Positions 53,576 to 61,050 of a stretch of DNA of 64,000 nt are shown piece by piece. Both the position numbers and the translations under genes were made by a program. The stretch spans positions 1 through 64,000 of the forward strand of contig JAUIBA010000021.1 in the NCBI GenBank assembly GCA_030427635.1. The letters run 5' to 3'. Source of the stretch: Bacteroidia bacterium. GTDB lineage: Bacteria; Bacteroidota; Bacteroidia; Chitinophagales; Chitinophagaceae. A model generated the notes under the pieces. That model was not told where the DNA came from and made no database searches. It saw only the letters and a list, made by a program, of their open reading frames with translations. Position 1 is the stretch's first letter. Every line of letters starts with the position of its first letter.

Positions 53576-53628
53576 CAAAATTAGCACTATACTTTTGATT
53601 TAAACAAAAAAATTAATCAAATGATTAA
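53576..53628 (-). promoter_or_regulatory. Promoter and candidate TetR operator of the efflux operon
   Basis: On the minus strand TTTG (53608-53605), 21 bases, TAATTTTG (53583-53576): an excellent Bacteroidetes promoter whose -7 box ends 4 bases before the GTG. Immediately upstream lies TTAATCA-AA-TGATTAA (53613-53628), a 7-base inverted repeat that could be the operator. Confidence 0.7.
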
Positions 53629-53705
53629 AATTGTTTTTTGCATGACTGTCGTCATTTAATGATATGTTTTTAAGCAGATGATGGAAACTCACTACATTCA
53701 CAGTT

Positions 53706-54704
53706 ATGAATCGCTACCTGTTGTTGATATTCTTGCTTTGGCTTTGTCCGGTGGTAGTGAATGCACAGCCATCCCTACTGCCTGGCCTGCTTCAGCACAG
53801 CTATCACGAGTATTCCGGAATGTGTATATATAATGGCAGTATCTACCTGTTGCCTCAGAATAAGCGGCCAGAGGCATCGTACTCAGGTGTAATATTTGTT
53901 ATAGACACAGCAGCTGTTACAACTGATAATATGGGCAACGTCGGTGTGTCAGATGCGGCAGTACATACATTAAGTATTGACGGCTTTAGGGATATGGCTC
54001 ATAATATTGACAGGTTTTCGGGTTTTGAAGCGATGGTAATCGTTAATGATGCCGTTTATCTTACTGTAGAAACTGATGCTGATACCGACTATCTGGTGAA
54101 AGGGTATCTGAAGGAAAAGTCAGTAATACTTACCGGAGACCGCATTGCACTACCCAAATTACACAGAAACGGAAAATACCTGCCGAATGCAGGATATGAG
54201 GCTTTGTCATATAGTGAGGGTAAGTTGATAGTTGGGTTTGAGTATAATTATTTTGATGGCGGTAATGCATTGTATTTTATTGATACCTCTTTTTCAGGGG
54301 GCGGTGCGCATATTCAGTCTGTACCATTCACGCGGCTGCCTTTCCGGCTTACAGATATGGCCGGACTTGCTGATGGTAGTATGCTGGCTATTAATCATTA
54401 CTGGAATCTGAATGGGAACAGTAATCATCGTGAATCATACTACAGGGAGATAGATAATACAAATGACCCGGATTTAAAGCACTGGGCATGGAATCAATGT
54501 TTTACGCGCATTCTGCATATTACTGTAGACAATGATGGAAAGCAGACCCGGTGGCAGACAGCAATGATAATACCCAATAAGGACTGTATAAACTGGGAAG
54601 GTATTGTTCCATTCAGAGGTGGCGTACTGCTCATTAGCGACGATAATAGTTTTCCTATCCTGAAAACGAAATTCAGGTATTACCCATTTGAAGGAAACAG
54701 GTAA
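53706..54704 (+). CDS. Secreted phytase-like/beta-propeller protein
   Basis: A 332-residue exported protein (signal to about VNAQ). Repeated strand motifs of a beta-propeller are seen: YSGMCIYNGSIYLLPQNKR, GFEAMVIVNDAVYLTVETD, YEALSYSEGKLIVGFEYN, DMAGLADGSMLAINHYW and NWEGIVPFRGGVLLISDDN. These resemble the esterase-like-activity-of-phytase family (PF13449) and SdiA-regulated-type propellers. Catalytic residues cannot be assigned, so function is unknown. Monocistronic and divergent from the efflux operon. Confidence 0.7.
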   Translation: MNRYLLLIFLLWLCPVVVNAQPSLLPGLLQHSYHEYSGMCIYNGSIYLLPQNKRPEASYSGVIFVIDTAAVTTDNMGNVGVSDAAVHTLSIDGFRDMAHNIDRFSGFEAMVIVNDAVYLTVETDADTDYLVKGYLKEKSVILTGDRIALPKLHRNGKYLPNAGYEALSYSEGKLIVGFEYNYFDGGNALYFIDTSFSGGGAHIQSVPFTRLPFRLTDMAGLADGSMLAINHYWNLNGNSNHRESYYREIDNTNDPDLKHWAWNQCFTRILHITVDNDGKQTRWQTAMIIPNKDCINWEGIVPFRGGVLLISDDNSFPILKTKFRYYPFEGNR

Positions 54705-54812
54705 TACCTGGCCTTGATTGTCTACCGGCCTTATTAGCCTTAACATAAATTTATGTGATGTAATCTATGGATTGGCATATTCATTGCCATCTTTATAGAA
54801 ATCAATCAACAC

Positions 54813-56417
54813 ATGTATAAGAACACTATCGTAATTGCAGGATTTCTGCTGGCTGGTATTGATGTTTCGGCCCGTACAGAGCAGAAGCTTCATATAGAAA
54901 ATGCTACCATTTTTCTTCATGGTGCGCAGCTTACCAGTACTGCTAAAGTGCGCCTGCAGAAAGGAGAGAATGAAATTGTATTTACTAACGTGGCCGGACA
55001 TATCAATACAGGTTCCATAACTGTCAATGCCGGTAATGGGGCTGTAGTAGAGTCTGTAGTATTCCAGAAAAACTATCTGACGAATGATGTGCTGTCGCCG
55101 CGGGCCAATGAGATAAAGGATAGCCTGGAAATACTGGAAGGTAGCCGGAATCTGGTGAAAAACAAGATAGCTACTATTAATGAACAGATTGCAGTACTAC
55201 AAGGCAACCGAAAAGTAGGTGGAGACCAGGGAGGCCTATCTGTAGCGGAACTGACTAAAATGCTGGATCTGATTGCAGCACGCATGGAAGGTTACCTTAA
55301 CCAGAAGCAGAAACAGGAAGATCAGCTGAAAAAAACGGACGAATACGTAAAACGACTGAAGCAGCAACTGGATGAAGAGAGCCGGAAAGGGTATCAGCCA
55401 GGCGGGCAGTTGCTGGTAAAACTGCATGCAAGTGATGCTGTGAGCAATGACATCGTTATCAGCTACACAGTACCCAATGCCGGATGGACACCTGTTTATG
55501 ACATTAGGGTAGATGATATAGCTAAGCCCGCTGGCTTATTCTATAAAGCAAATGTGTACCAGAACAGTGGTGTGCAATGGGATAATGTACACCTTACCAT
55601 TTCCACCGGCAATCCTAATGAAGGGGTACAGGCACCGGTAATACAGCCATGGTATATATCTTTCCTGCAACCTTACGCAGCTTATAACCGTACCAACTCT
55701 TATGCTAAAGAAAATGTTATGCCGGCAGCAGTAGCTATTAGAGGTAATCGTGCCCTGGCCGATGCTGAAACTGCAATGGGTGAGCATGTGGTTGTGGATA
55801 ATGGAGGTGTAGCTACCACTTTTGATATAGACTTACCTTATACCATACCCAGTGACGGAAAGCAAAATCTGGTAGCAATGAAGAAGTATGACCTCGCAGC
55901 CAGCTATCGCTACTATGCTGTGCCCCGTATGGATAAGGATGCATTTTTACAGGCGCAGGTTACAGAGTGGCATGAGTTGAATCTTATATCGGGCAAGACA
56001 AACATATTCTATGAAGGTACTTATGTGGGCGAGGGGTATATAGATGTACGTAACACTTCTGATACACTTACCTTCTCACTGGGCCGCGATAAGAAAGTAG
56101 TAGTGCGCAGGGAACTGGATAAAAAACGCTGCAGTGCTCAGACAATCGGATTCAATATAAAAGAGTCTTATGCTTACTCAATATCAGTACGGAATACAAG
56201 GCGTAACAGCATAAACATTGTCATTGACGATCAGGTGCCTGTGAGTGCAGATAAGGACATTGTGGTAGAAAGCATAGAAACCGGTAATGCTGAGCATAAT
56301 GAAGGCAATGGCATACTGAAGTGGAATCTGACATTGAAACCCAATGAAACTGCTAACCTTAAATATGGTTATACCGTAAAATTCCCCAAAGGTAAGCAGG
56401 TAGCCGGGCTGCGATAG
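54813..56417 (+). CDS. MuiA-family protein (DUF4140/DUF4139)
   Basis: A 534-residue exported protein of the mucoidy-inhibitor MuiA family. The signal peptide ends near DVSA. The DUF4140 domain (about 25-125) contains IENATIFLHGAQLTSTAKV; a coiled-coil follows (about 130-195, with KQKQEDQLKKTDEYVKRLKQ); the DUF4139 domain (about 205-530) contains SYTVPNAGWTPVYDIRVDD and ends with LKYGYTVKFPKGKQVAG. Members are envelope proteins; the founding name comes from an effect on mucoidy, and the mechanism is unknown. Terminator at 56440. Confidence 0.9.
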   Translation: MYKNTIVIAGFLLAGIDVSARTEQKLHIENATIFLHGAQLTSTAKVRLQKGENEIVFTNVAGHINTGSITVNAGNGAVVESVVFQKNYLTNDVLSPRANEIKDSLEILEGSRNLVKNKIATINEQIAVLQGNRKVGGDQGGLSVAELTKMLDLIAARMEGYLNQKQKQEDQLKKTDEYVKRLKQQLDEESRKGYQPGGQLLVKLHASDAVSNDIVISYTVPNAGWTPVYDIRVDDIAKPAGLFYKANVYQNSGVQWDNVHLTISTGNPNEGVQAPVIQPWYISFLQPYAAYNRTNSYAKENVMPAAVAIRGNRALADAETAMGEHVVVDNGGVATTFDIDLPYTIPSDGKQNLVAMKKYDLAASYRYYAVPRMDKDAFLQAQVTEWHELNLISGKTNIFYEGTYVGEGYIDVRNTSDTLTFSLGRDKKVVVRRELDKKRCSAQTIGFNIKESYAYSISVRNTRRNSINIVIDDQVPVSADKDIVVESIETGNAEHNEGNGILKWNLTLKPNETANLKYGYTVKFPKGKQVAGLR

Positions 56418-56439
56418 TTGTGATTTTGATGGTAAACAA

Positions 56440-56472
56440 TAATGGGGCGGTTTTATACTGCCCCATTACTGT
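56440..56472. terminator. Bidirectional terminator between muiA-like and desaturase genes
   Basis: TAATGGGGC (56440-56448) and GCCCCATTA (56460-56468), 9 pairs with an 11-base loop. T-rich sequence on the + side is short (CTGTTT). Confidence 0.7.
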
Positions 56473-56492
56473 TTATGATATTGTATAACATT

Positions 56493-57494
56493 TTAAGCCC
56501 GTACAGTAGCGGGAACCTGCTCCATCTCGTTGATAGTAATCATCTTATTAGTTTCAGTATCCCACACTTTCAGTTTCAGACATGCAATGATATCTGAGGG
56601 TTTCAGGGTGGTTATTTTAGCCTGCTGTAGTTCTGGTATTTCGGCCATGGCTTCCGGCAGACGGTAGAAAGGGATTTTAGCATTGAGGTGATGAATGTGA
56701 TGAAACCCGATGTTTGCGGTAACCCACTGCATTACGGGGTTCAGCTTCATGTAGCTGGAAGATTCCAGTGCTGCATGGGTATAAGTCCAGTCGCTGTTTT
56801 TCTTAAAGGTAACACCCGGAAAGTTATGCTGTGCATAAAACAGGTATGCTCCCAGCATATGCGACAGGAAGAATGGCAGCGAGAAAGAGAGCAGCCATGT
56901 GAGCCATCCAAACTTTATAAAAAGCGTGATAGCTATGCCATAATGGAGCAGCAGCACTGCCAGAGAATCCCAATGCCTGCGGGGGCTACTGAGGAATGAC
57001 TGAATGCACATACCATACATGAAAGTAGTAAAGTATGCAAAGAACATATTAATAGGATGGCGCACCGCCAGATAGCCAAACCGCTCGGCCTTACTGGCCT
57101 GCAGAAACTTCTCCTTTGTCATGATAGGGTAGGACCCTATACTGGCACTGAAGAGTTTTGCGTTATGTGCATGATGGTGGTCGTGTGAGCGCTTCCATAT
57201 ATTGGGTGGCGTAATCATGTATATACCAAACAGCGTGAACATTACATCGGCTACTTTAGAGCCGCGAAGTATTGTATGATGCTGAAAATCATGGAATATA
57301 ATGAATACACGCGCCAGCATTGCGGCCGCAAAAATGCTGCAACCAATACGCAGAAAAATATTGTCAAAATAAAACGTACCCGCTATGGCACCTATCAGCA
57401 AAAGAAAAGAGGTAATTGTGTAATACCAGCTTTTCCATCGCACCTCTTTTGCATACGGCTTCGTCGCCAGAATCAATTCTTTGCCTGTGAGCAT
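56493..57494 (-). CDS. Membrane fatty acid desaturase
   Basis: A 333-residue integral membrane di-iron desaturase. Three His boxes are present: HDFQHH (with the HDFQHHTILRG context), HDHHHAHN, and HNIGFHHIHHLNAKIP-like (read as NIGFHHIHHLNAKIP). Four membrane segments. It should introduce a double bond in acyl lipids with O2 and an electron donor. ATG at 57492-57494 is preferred to an in-frame TTG at 57518, because the TTG lies inside the -7 promoter box. Confidence 0.9.
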   Translation of the reverse strand: MLTGKELILATKPYAKEVRWKSWYYTITSFLLLIGAIAGTFYFDNIFLRIGCSIFAAAMLARVFIIFHDFQHHTILRGSKVADVMFTLFGIYMITPPNIWKRSHDHHHAHNAKLFSASIGSYPIMTKEKFLQASKAERFGYLAVRHPINMFFAYFTTFMYGMCIQSFLSSPRRHWDSLAVLLLHYGIAITLFIKFGWLTWLLSFSLPFFLSHMLGAYLFYAQHNFPGVTFKKNSDWTYTHAALESSSYMKLNPVMQWVTANIGFHHIHHLNAKIPFYRLPEAMAEIPELQQAKITTLKPSDIIACLKLKVWDTETNKMITINEMEQVPATVRA

Positions 57495-57515
57495 TACTAA
57501 TAATAGAATAACATA

Positions 57516-57523
57516 CAAAGTTA
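57516..57523 (-). promoter_or_regulatory. -7 promoter box of the desaturase gene
   Basis: TAACTTTG on the minus strand matches TAnnTTTG and lies 21 bases before the ATG. It settles the start: the upstream TTG codon is part of this box. Confidence 0.55.
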
Positions 57524-57630
57524 AGTAAAAAATGTCGCCCTGATATTTTCATTTGCTTATAATAATGCGAAATCTGAATCTTATGCACTGAATTTCACCT
57601 CTGAGCATTGGTCTGTAGCTGTACTCAGGG

Positions 57631-57662
57631 TTTGAATTTGGCGCTTGTGTTTGCTATATTTG
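57631..57662 (+). promoter_or_regulatory. Promoter of the 57692 gene
   Basis: TTTG (57631-57634), 20 bases, TATATTTG (57655-57662): a full match to the Bacteroidetes consensus. The transcript would start about 25 bases before the ATG. Confidence 0.7.
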
Positions 57663-57691
57663 TATAGTGCCGCTATGCGGCAATACTTGAT

Positions 57692-58204
57692 ATGAAGAAA
57701 ATTCTCTACCTGCTGGCAGCGCTGATTTTATGTCATTGTGCCGACGCCCGCACCCGTAGTAAAGCCGTGCCACCATCGAAATTCAGGACACAACTTACTG
57801 CTATTATAAAGACTGTTCAGGACCCTGAAGGTTTTGAACTGCTGAAGCATACAGAGCTTGTAACCGGTATCTGGACCTGTAACAGGGAGCTGCAGGGTTT
57901 CCTGCCTACCATTATTTATGACAGCCATCCGGCAGGGCGGCTATACATGAAGGCGGAGTCAGTCAACGCAAATGCGGCAGCTAATGTGCGTATGCTGGCA
58001 ATAAAAGGGATTCCCGGCTACACCATGCGTGACTCTGACAATGATAATACTGTGGAGCTGGACCGGACAAAAGAATCGCGTAAGCTGATATTTACCAAAC
58101 GGCAGGGATTTTATGAAAGCACTATAACCGTTGTTTATAATGCACACCGTTACCAGTCGCTCACTATGAATATTGAGTCTCTTGTATTGCGTACGTCGTC
58201 CTGA
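57692..58204 (+). CDS. Hypothetical secreted protein
   Basis: A 170-residue exported protein not recognised. The signal peptide ends near CADA (residue 19). The mature protein is basic; it starts with a helix (PSKFRTQLTAIIKTVQDP) and continues as strands (GRLYMKAESVNANAAANVRM, KLIFTKRQGFYESTITVVYN). It has its own strong promoter and is followed 36 bases later by a small membrane protein gene with a separate promoter. Confidence 0.72.
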   Translation: MKKILYLLAALILCHCADARTRSKAVPPSKFRTQLTAIIKTVQDPEGFELLKHTELVTGIWTCNRELQGFLPTIIYDSHPAGRLYMKAESVNANAAANVRMLAIKGIPGYTMRDSDNDNTVELDRTKESRKLIFTKRQGFYESTITVVYNAHRYQSLTMNIESLVLRTSS

Positions 58205-58219
58205 TTTTCTGTACCTTTG
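58187..58219 (+). promoter_or_regulatory. Promoter of the 58241 gene
   Basis: TTG (58187-58189) and TACCTTTG (58212-58219) with 22 bases between them; the ATG follows 21 bases after the -7 box. The box overlaps nothing but the stop region of the previous gene. Confidence 0.6.
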
Positions 58220-58240
58220 CATTCAAAATCTGTTGCAGAT

Positions 58241-58459
58241 ATGAAGCGTCTGGTTGCTGGTTATGTTCTTGCTGTTGCCTCATTAGCTACGTCTGATGCG
58301 TGGGCTCAGGGATGTTCTATCTGTACGAAGACTGCCCAGAACCTTGATGCCAAAAGTGCTCACGGGCTCAACGGAGGTATCATATATCTGGCTTTTCTTC
58401 CGCTGGGTATTATAGGTACGGTAACTTTCCTCTGGTGGAGAGGCCGCCGTACGGTATAG
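58241..58459 (+). CDS. Small membrane protein with CxxC
   Basis: A 72-residue exported membrane protein. The signal peptide ends near AWAQ; then GCSICTKTAQNLDAKSAHGL with a CxxC pair, a hydrophobic helix (GGIIYLAFLPLGIIGTVTFL) and a basic WWRGRR tail. Similar short proteins (CSMC/CSICxxT, then GLNxGIxYL) are conserved in Bacteroidetes, but I know of no assigned function. The Cys pair could bind metal or take part in thiol chemistry. The start is ATG 58241, fixed by the promoter at 58212. Confidence 0.8.
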   Translation: MKRLVAGYVLAVASLATSDAWAQGCSICTKTAQNLDAKSAHGLNGGIIYLAFLPLGIIGTVTFLWWRGRRTV

Positions 58460-58557
58460 GGCTGCTTTCTCAATTTACTTTTCCTGTTATTTCCGGTTTT
58501 ACCGATTAAAGTATGCATTTCACCGATATGCTGTGGCATATGGGCAGCAGCAACTGC

Positions 58558-58565
58558 TACATTTG
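58558..58565 (+). promoter_or_regulatory. -7 promoter box of the DUF2807 gene
   Basis: TACATTTG fits TAnnTTTG; 58 bases before the ATG at 58624. No clear -33 box. Confidence 0.45.
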
Positions 58566-58623
58566 TGACAGATGCAGTTCCGGTATGGATACATCTGTTA
58601 TCATTCACAATAATATCGCACAT

Positions 58624-59355
58624 ATGAAACAGCTTTTCTACACACTTTCGTTTCTCTCTGTAACATTCCTTTTTACATCCTGCGGGGTAAATATTCTGCA
58701 TGGTGAGGGTAAAAAAGGTTCTGACATACCATCTGTCAGCGCGTTTTCAAAGGTTGATATCAGCATAGCTTCTGATGTGGATATAACCGTATCTGAAGGT
58801 TCGGCACATGGTATAGAAATACGTGGCTATGAGAACATACTGAAGCATATACGTACCAGGGTGAAGAACGGAACACTGCATATAGATTATGACCTGGACG
58901 ATACCTGGACCATTGATGATGCAGAGACGAAGCTGCGTATCTCGGTGCCTTCTCTTTCCGGTCTTATCTTATCGGGCGCGCCTGATGTAAAAATACATGG
59001 CGATGTGCGGGGTGATAACTTTGACCTGGACATTTCAGGCGCCAGCGAGGTAGCTATAGAAGATATGCATACCAATGTGTTCAGTGCTGATATGTCGGGT
59101 ATGGCATCACTAAAGATAAAACAGGGTGCGGTAAAGGCCGCTGATTATGCATTGAGTGGCGCCGGTAAGGTGGCAGCATTCGGACTGCAGACAGAGGAAA
59201 CTGCTGCATCTATATCCGGCACTGGCAAGTGTGAAGTGTCTGTGTCAGATAAGCTGGAGGCCAGTATAAGCGGTGCCGGAGCTATACGGTATAAAGGTAA
59301 TCCGCAGGTGGATAAACATGTTTCCGGTATAGGCTCTATAGAGCAGGCCGATTAA
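58624..59355 (+). CDS. Head-GIN/DUF2807 domain lipoprotein
   Basis: A 243-residue exported lipoprotein (lipobox FLFTSC at about residue 18). The body is a DUF2807 right-handed beta-helix-like domain with short alternating repeats: FSKVDISIASDVDITVSEG, LSGLILSGAPDVKIHGDV, FDLDISGASEVAIEDM, ADYALSGAGKVAAFGL, LEASISGAGAIRYKG. The GIN-type repeats (SGAG, SGTG) are typical. Function unknown; likely an envelope adhesin-like or protective surface protein. The start is ATG 58624; the frame upstream to 58513 is not credible because the signal peptide begins at MKQLFYTLSFL. Confidence 0.88.
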   Translation: MKQLFYTLSFLSVTFLFTSCGVNILHGEGKKGSDIPSVSAFSKVDISIASDVDITVSEGSAHGIEIRGYENILKHIRTRVKNGTLHIDYDLDDTWTIDDAETKLRISVPSLSGLILSGAPDVKIHGDVRGDNFDLDISGASEVAIEDMHTNVFSADMSGMASLKIKQGAVKAADYALSGAGKVAAFGLQTEETAASISGTGKCEVSVSDKLEASISGAGAIRYKGNPQVDKHVSGIGSIEQAD

Positions 59356-59413
59356 GGCGTTTCCTGTTGTTCATTTGCCCGGTTTCCTTTATTTTTAATG
59401 AAATATCGGGTCT

Positions 59414-59860
59414 ATGTATACATTCAACGCCATTCGTACTTTTTGCCTGTCGGCTACTATGCTGGCTGTAAGTTTTGCCTCCTATGCACAGGATGCTATA
59501 GAGCAAACGTGGTATAACCAGGAGAAAACTGCCAAAGTAAAAATATTCAAGGCTACTGATGGCAAGTATTATGGACGTATTACATGGCTGAAAGAGCCCA
59601 ATAATGCCGAAGGACAGCCCCGTACTGATGTAAACAACCCTAAGAAAGAGCGTAAAAACGACCCGCTGCTGGGCTTACAGATACTGAAGGGGTTTGTAAA
59701 AGATGGCGACAAGGAATATGAAGATGGCACCATCTATGACCCCAAGAACGGTAAAACCTATTCCTGCCGCATAACACACAAAGGCAGTACGCTGGATGTG
59801 CGCGGATATGTAGGGATATCCCTGCTGGGCCGCACTACTACCTGGACCAAGGCTGACTAA
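59414..59860 (+). CDS. DUF2147 secreted protein
   Basis: A 148-residue exported protein. The signal ends near SYAQ; the mature chain matches the DUF2147 family: EQTWYNQEKTAKVKIFKATD, YYGRITWLKEP, the DPLLGLQILKGFV block, YEDGTIYDPKNGKTYSCRI and LDVRGYVGISLLGRTTTW. The fold is lipocalin-like; function is unknown. Its stop overlaps the stop of the convergent amidohydrolase gene by 4 bases. Confidence 0.93.
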   Translation: MYTFNAIRTFCLSATMLAVSFASYAQDAIEQTWYNQEKTAKVKIFKATDGKYYGRITWLKEPNNAEGQPRTDVNNPKKERKNDPLLGLQILKGFVKDGDKEYEDGTIYDPKNGKTYSCRITHKGSTLDVRGYVGISLLGRTTTWTKAD

Positions 59861-61026
59861 ATAATTCTCTTTACTGCAGGCTCTTCATCATTGCTATCCA
59901 GTCCGGTGAGGTGCAGGATGCCCGGCTTTTTGCCCGGGGCTATGGAGCCGACATAACTGTCCATATTCAGCGCAGTGGCACCGTTATGTGTGCCCCATGT
60001 GAGCAATGTATCCCAGCCCAGGTGCGGGAAGTGCCGGCGTATAGTGGCCAGCTCTGATAAAACAGACAGTTTATGATTAGATGCAAGACTATCTGTACCC
60101 ACGCATATCCTGGCACCTTCTGCTATGAGCATGTCAATATCGGGCAGAGAGCCTTCTATATATAAATTAGCATTGGGGCAGAGACACCAGTAAACATCGG
60201 GGGCGTAGCTGTGGGCAAACTGCACATCTTCTATACCTGACCACGTATTATGTACCAGCATAAATCTGTGCCCGGGCGACAACCACTGCATATATGAGGG
60301 TAGTGACCGCATGCCTGTAGGCTCAAACCCCTGTGCCGGTATACCGAGTGTGGCCAGCAGCTCATTTACACCCCCTGTACCATCGGTATAGAAGCGGTTT
60401 TCCTCCTCGCTTTCCTGATTGTGAATAGAGATGATGCCACTGGCATTATGCTCATCTATGAGGCGGAACAGCGGCGCAGATACAGAGTAGGGGGCATGGG
60501 GGGTAATACTCTGACGGCATACCGTGCTGCCCTGTGGTTGCTGCGCAAACTGCTCATACACCCCGGTAGCCCATGACATGGAGCGTGCGGCACCAGCCGG
60601 AACAAAACCCAATGCCTCTACAAAGGTGTGGAAGTGGATACTGCCTGTGGCGCGCAGCGCCAGTGTATCGGCAGTATTGGCAATGTCACCTACGGCTACT
60701 ATACCATTGTTATTCATAGCCTGCAGTGCTGCATTTCTGGCCGCTTCTTTATCTTCATCGCTGAAGTTGTTGCGGGAGAGAGGAACCGTACTCAGAAATT
60801 GTATAAGCCCGGTGCCTTCCGGTATAACCCTGTGCATATGTGACAGTTCCAGATGGCAGTGAGCATTTACAAACCCGGGGCACAATACACCATTGTAATG
60901 TATGGTGCCCGCGGGTGGTGTAGCTAAAATGTCTGTAACTGTACCATCTGCTGCCAGCGAAAGTGTTGTGCCCTGTGGCAGCCAGCCATTACCGTCATGT
61001 ATCCTGTCGGCTGTAATCAGTATCAT
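59857..61026 (-). CDS. Amidohydrolase-family deaminase
   Basis: A 389-residue metal-dependent hydrolase of the ATZ/TRZ/MtaD type. Metal ligands: HCH in GFVNAHCHLE (His56, His58), a later His in SIHNQESEEENR, and the Asp in CVGTDSLASNHKLSVL; substrate-side ITPHAPYSVS and VHNTWSG are also conserved. Such enzymes deaminate adenosine-like or guanine-like compounds. In organisms making menaquinone by the futalosine route a related enzyme deaminates aminofutalosine, so that is one possibility; the substrate is not settled by the sequence. It ends 4 bases into the stop of DUF2147 and starts 24 bases after the pseudouridine synthase stop. Confidence 0.85.
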   Translation of the reverse strand: MILITADRIHDGNGWLPQGTTLSLAADGTVTDILATPPAGTIHYNGVLCPGFVNAHCHLELSHMHRVIPEGTGLIQFLSTVPLSRNNFSDEDKEAARNAALQAMNNNGIVAVGDIANTADTLALRATGSIHFHTFVEALGFVPAGAARSMSWATGVYEQFAQQPQGSTVCRQSITPHAPYSVSAPLFRLIDEHNASGIISIHNQESEEENRFYTDGTGGVNELLATLGIPAQGFEPTGMRSLPSYMQWLSPGHRFMLVHNTWSGIEDVQFAHSYAPDVYWCLCPNANLYIEGSLPDIDMLIAEGARICVGTDSLASNHKLSVLSELATIRRHFPHLGWDTLLTWGTHNGATALNMDSYVGSIAPGKKPGILHLTGLDSNDEEPAVKRII

Positions 61027-61050
61027 TAGCTGCTGGCCGGTTCTGTATGG

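Noticed and set aside
57495-57518. TTG at 57518 as start of the desaturase
   Set aside because: The codon is part of a TAACTTTG promoter box, so the transcript begins downstream of it.
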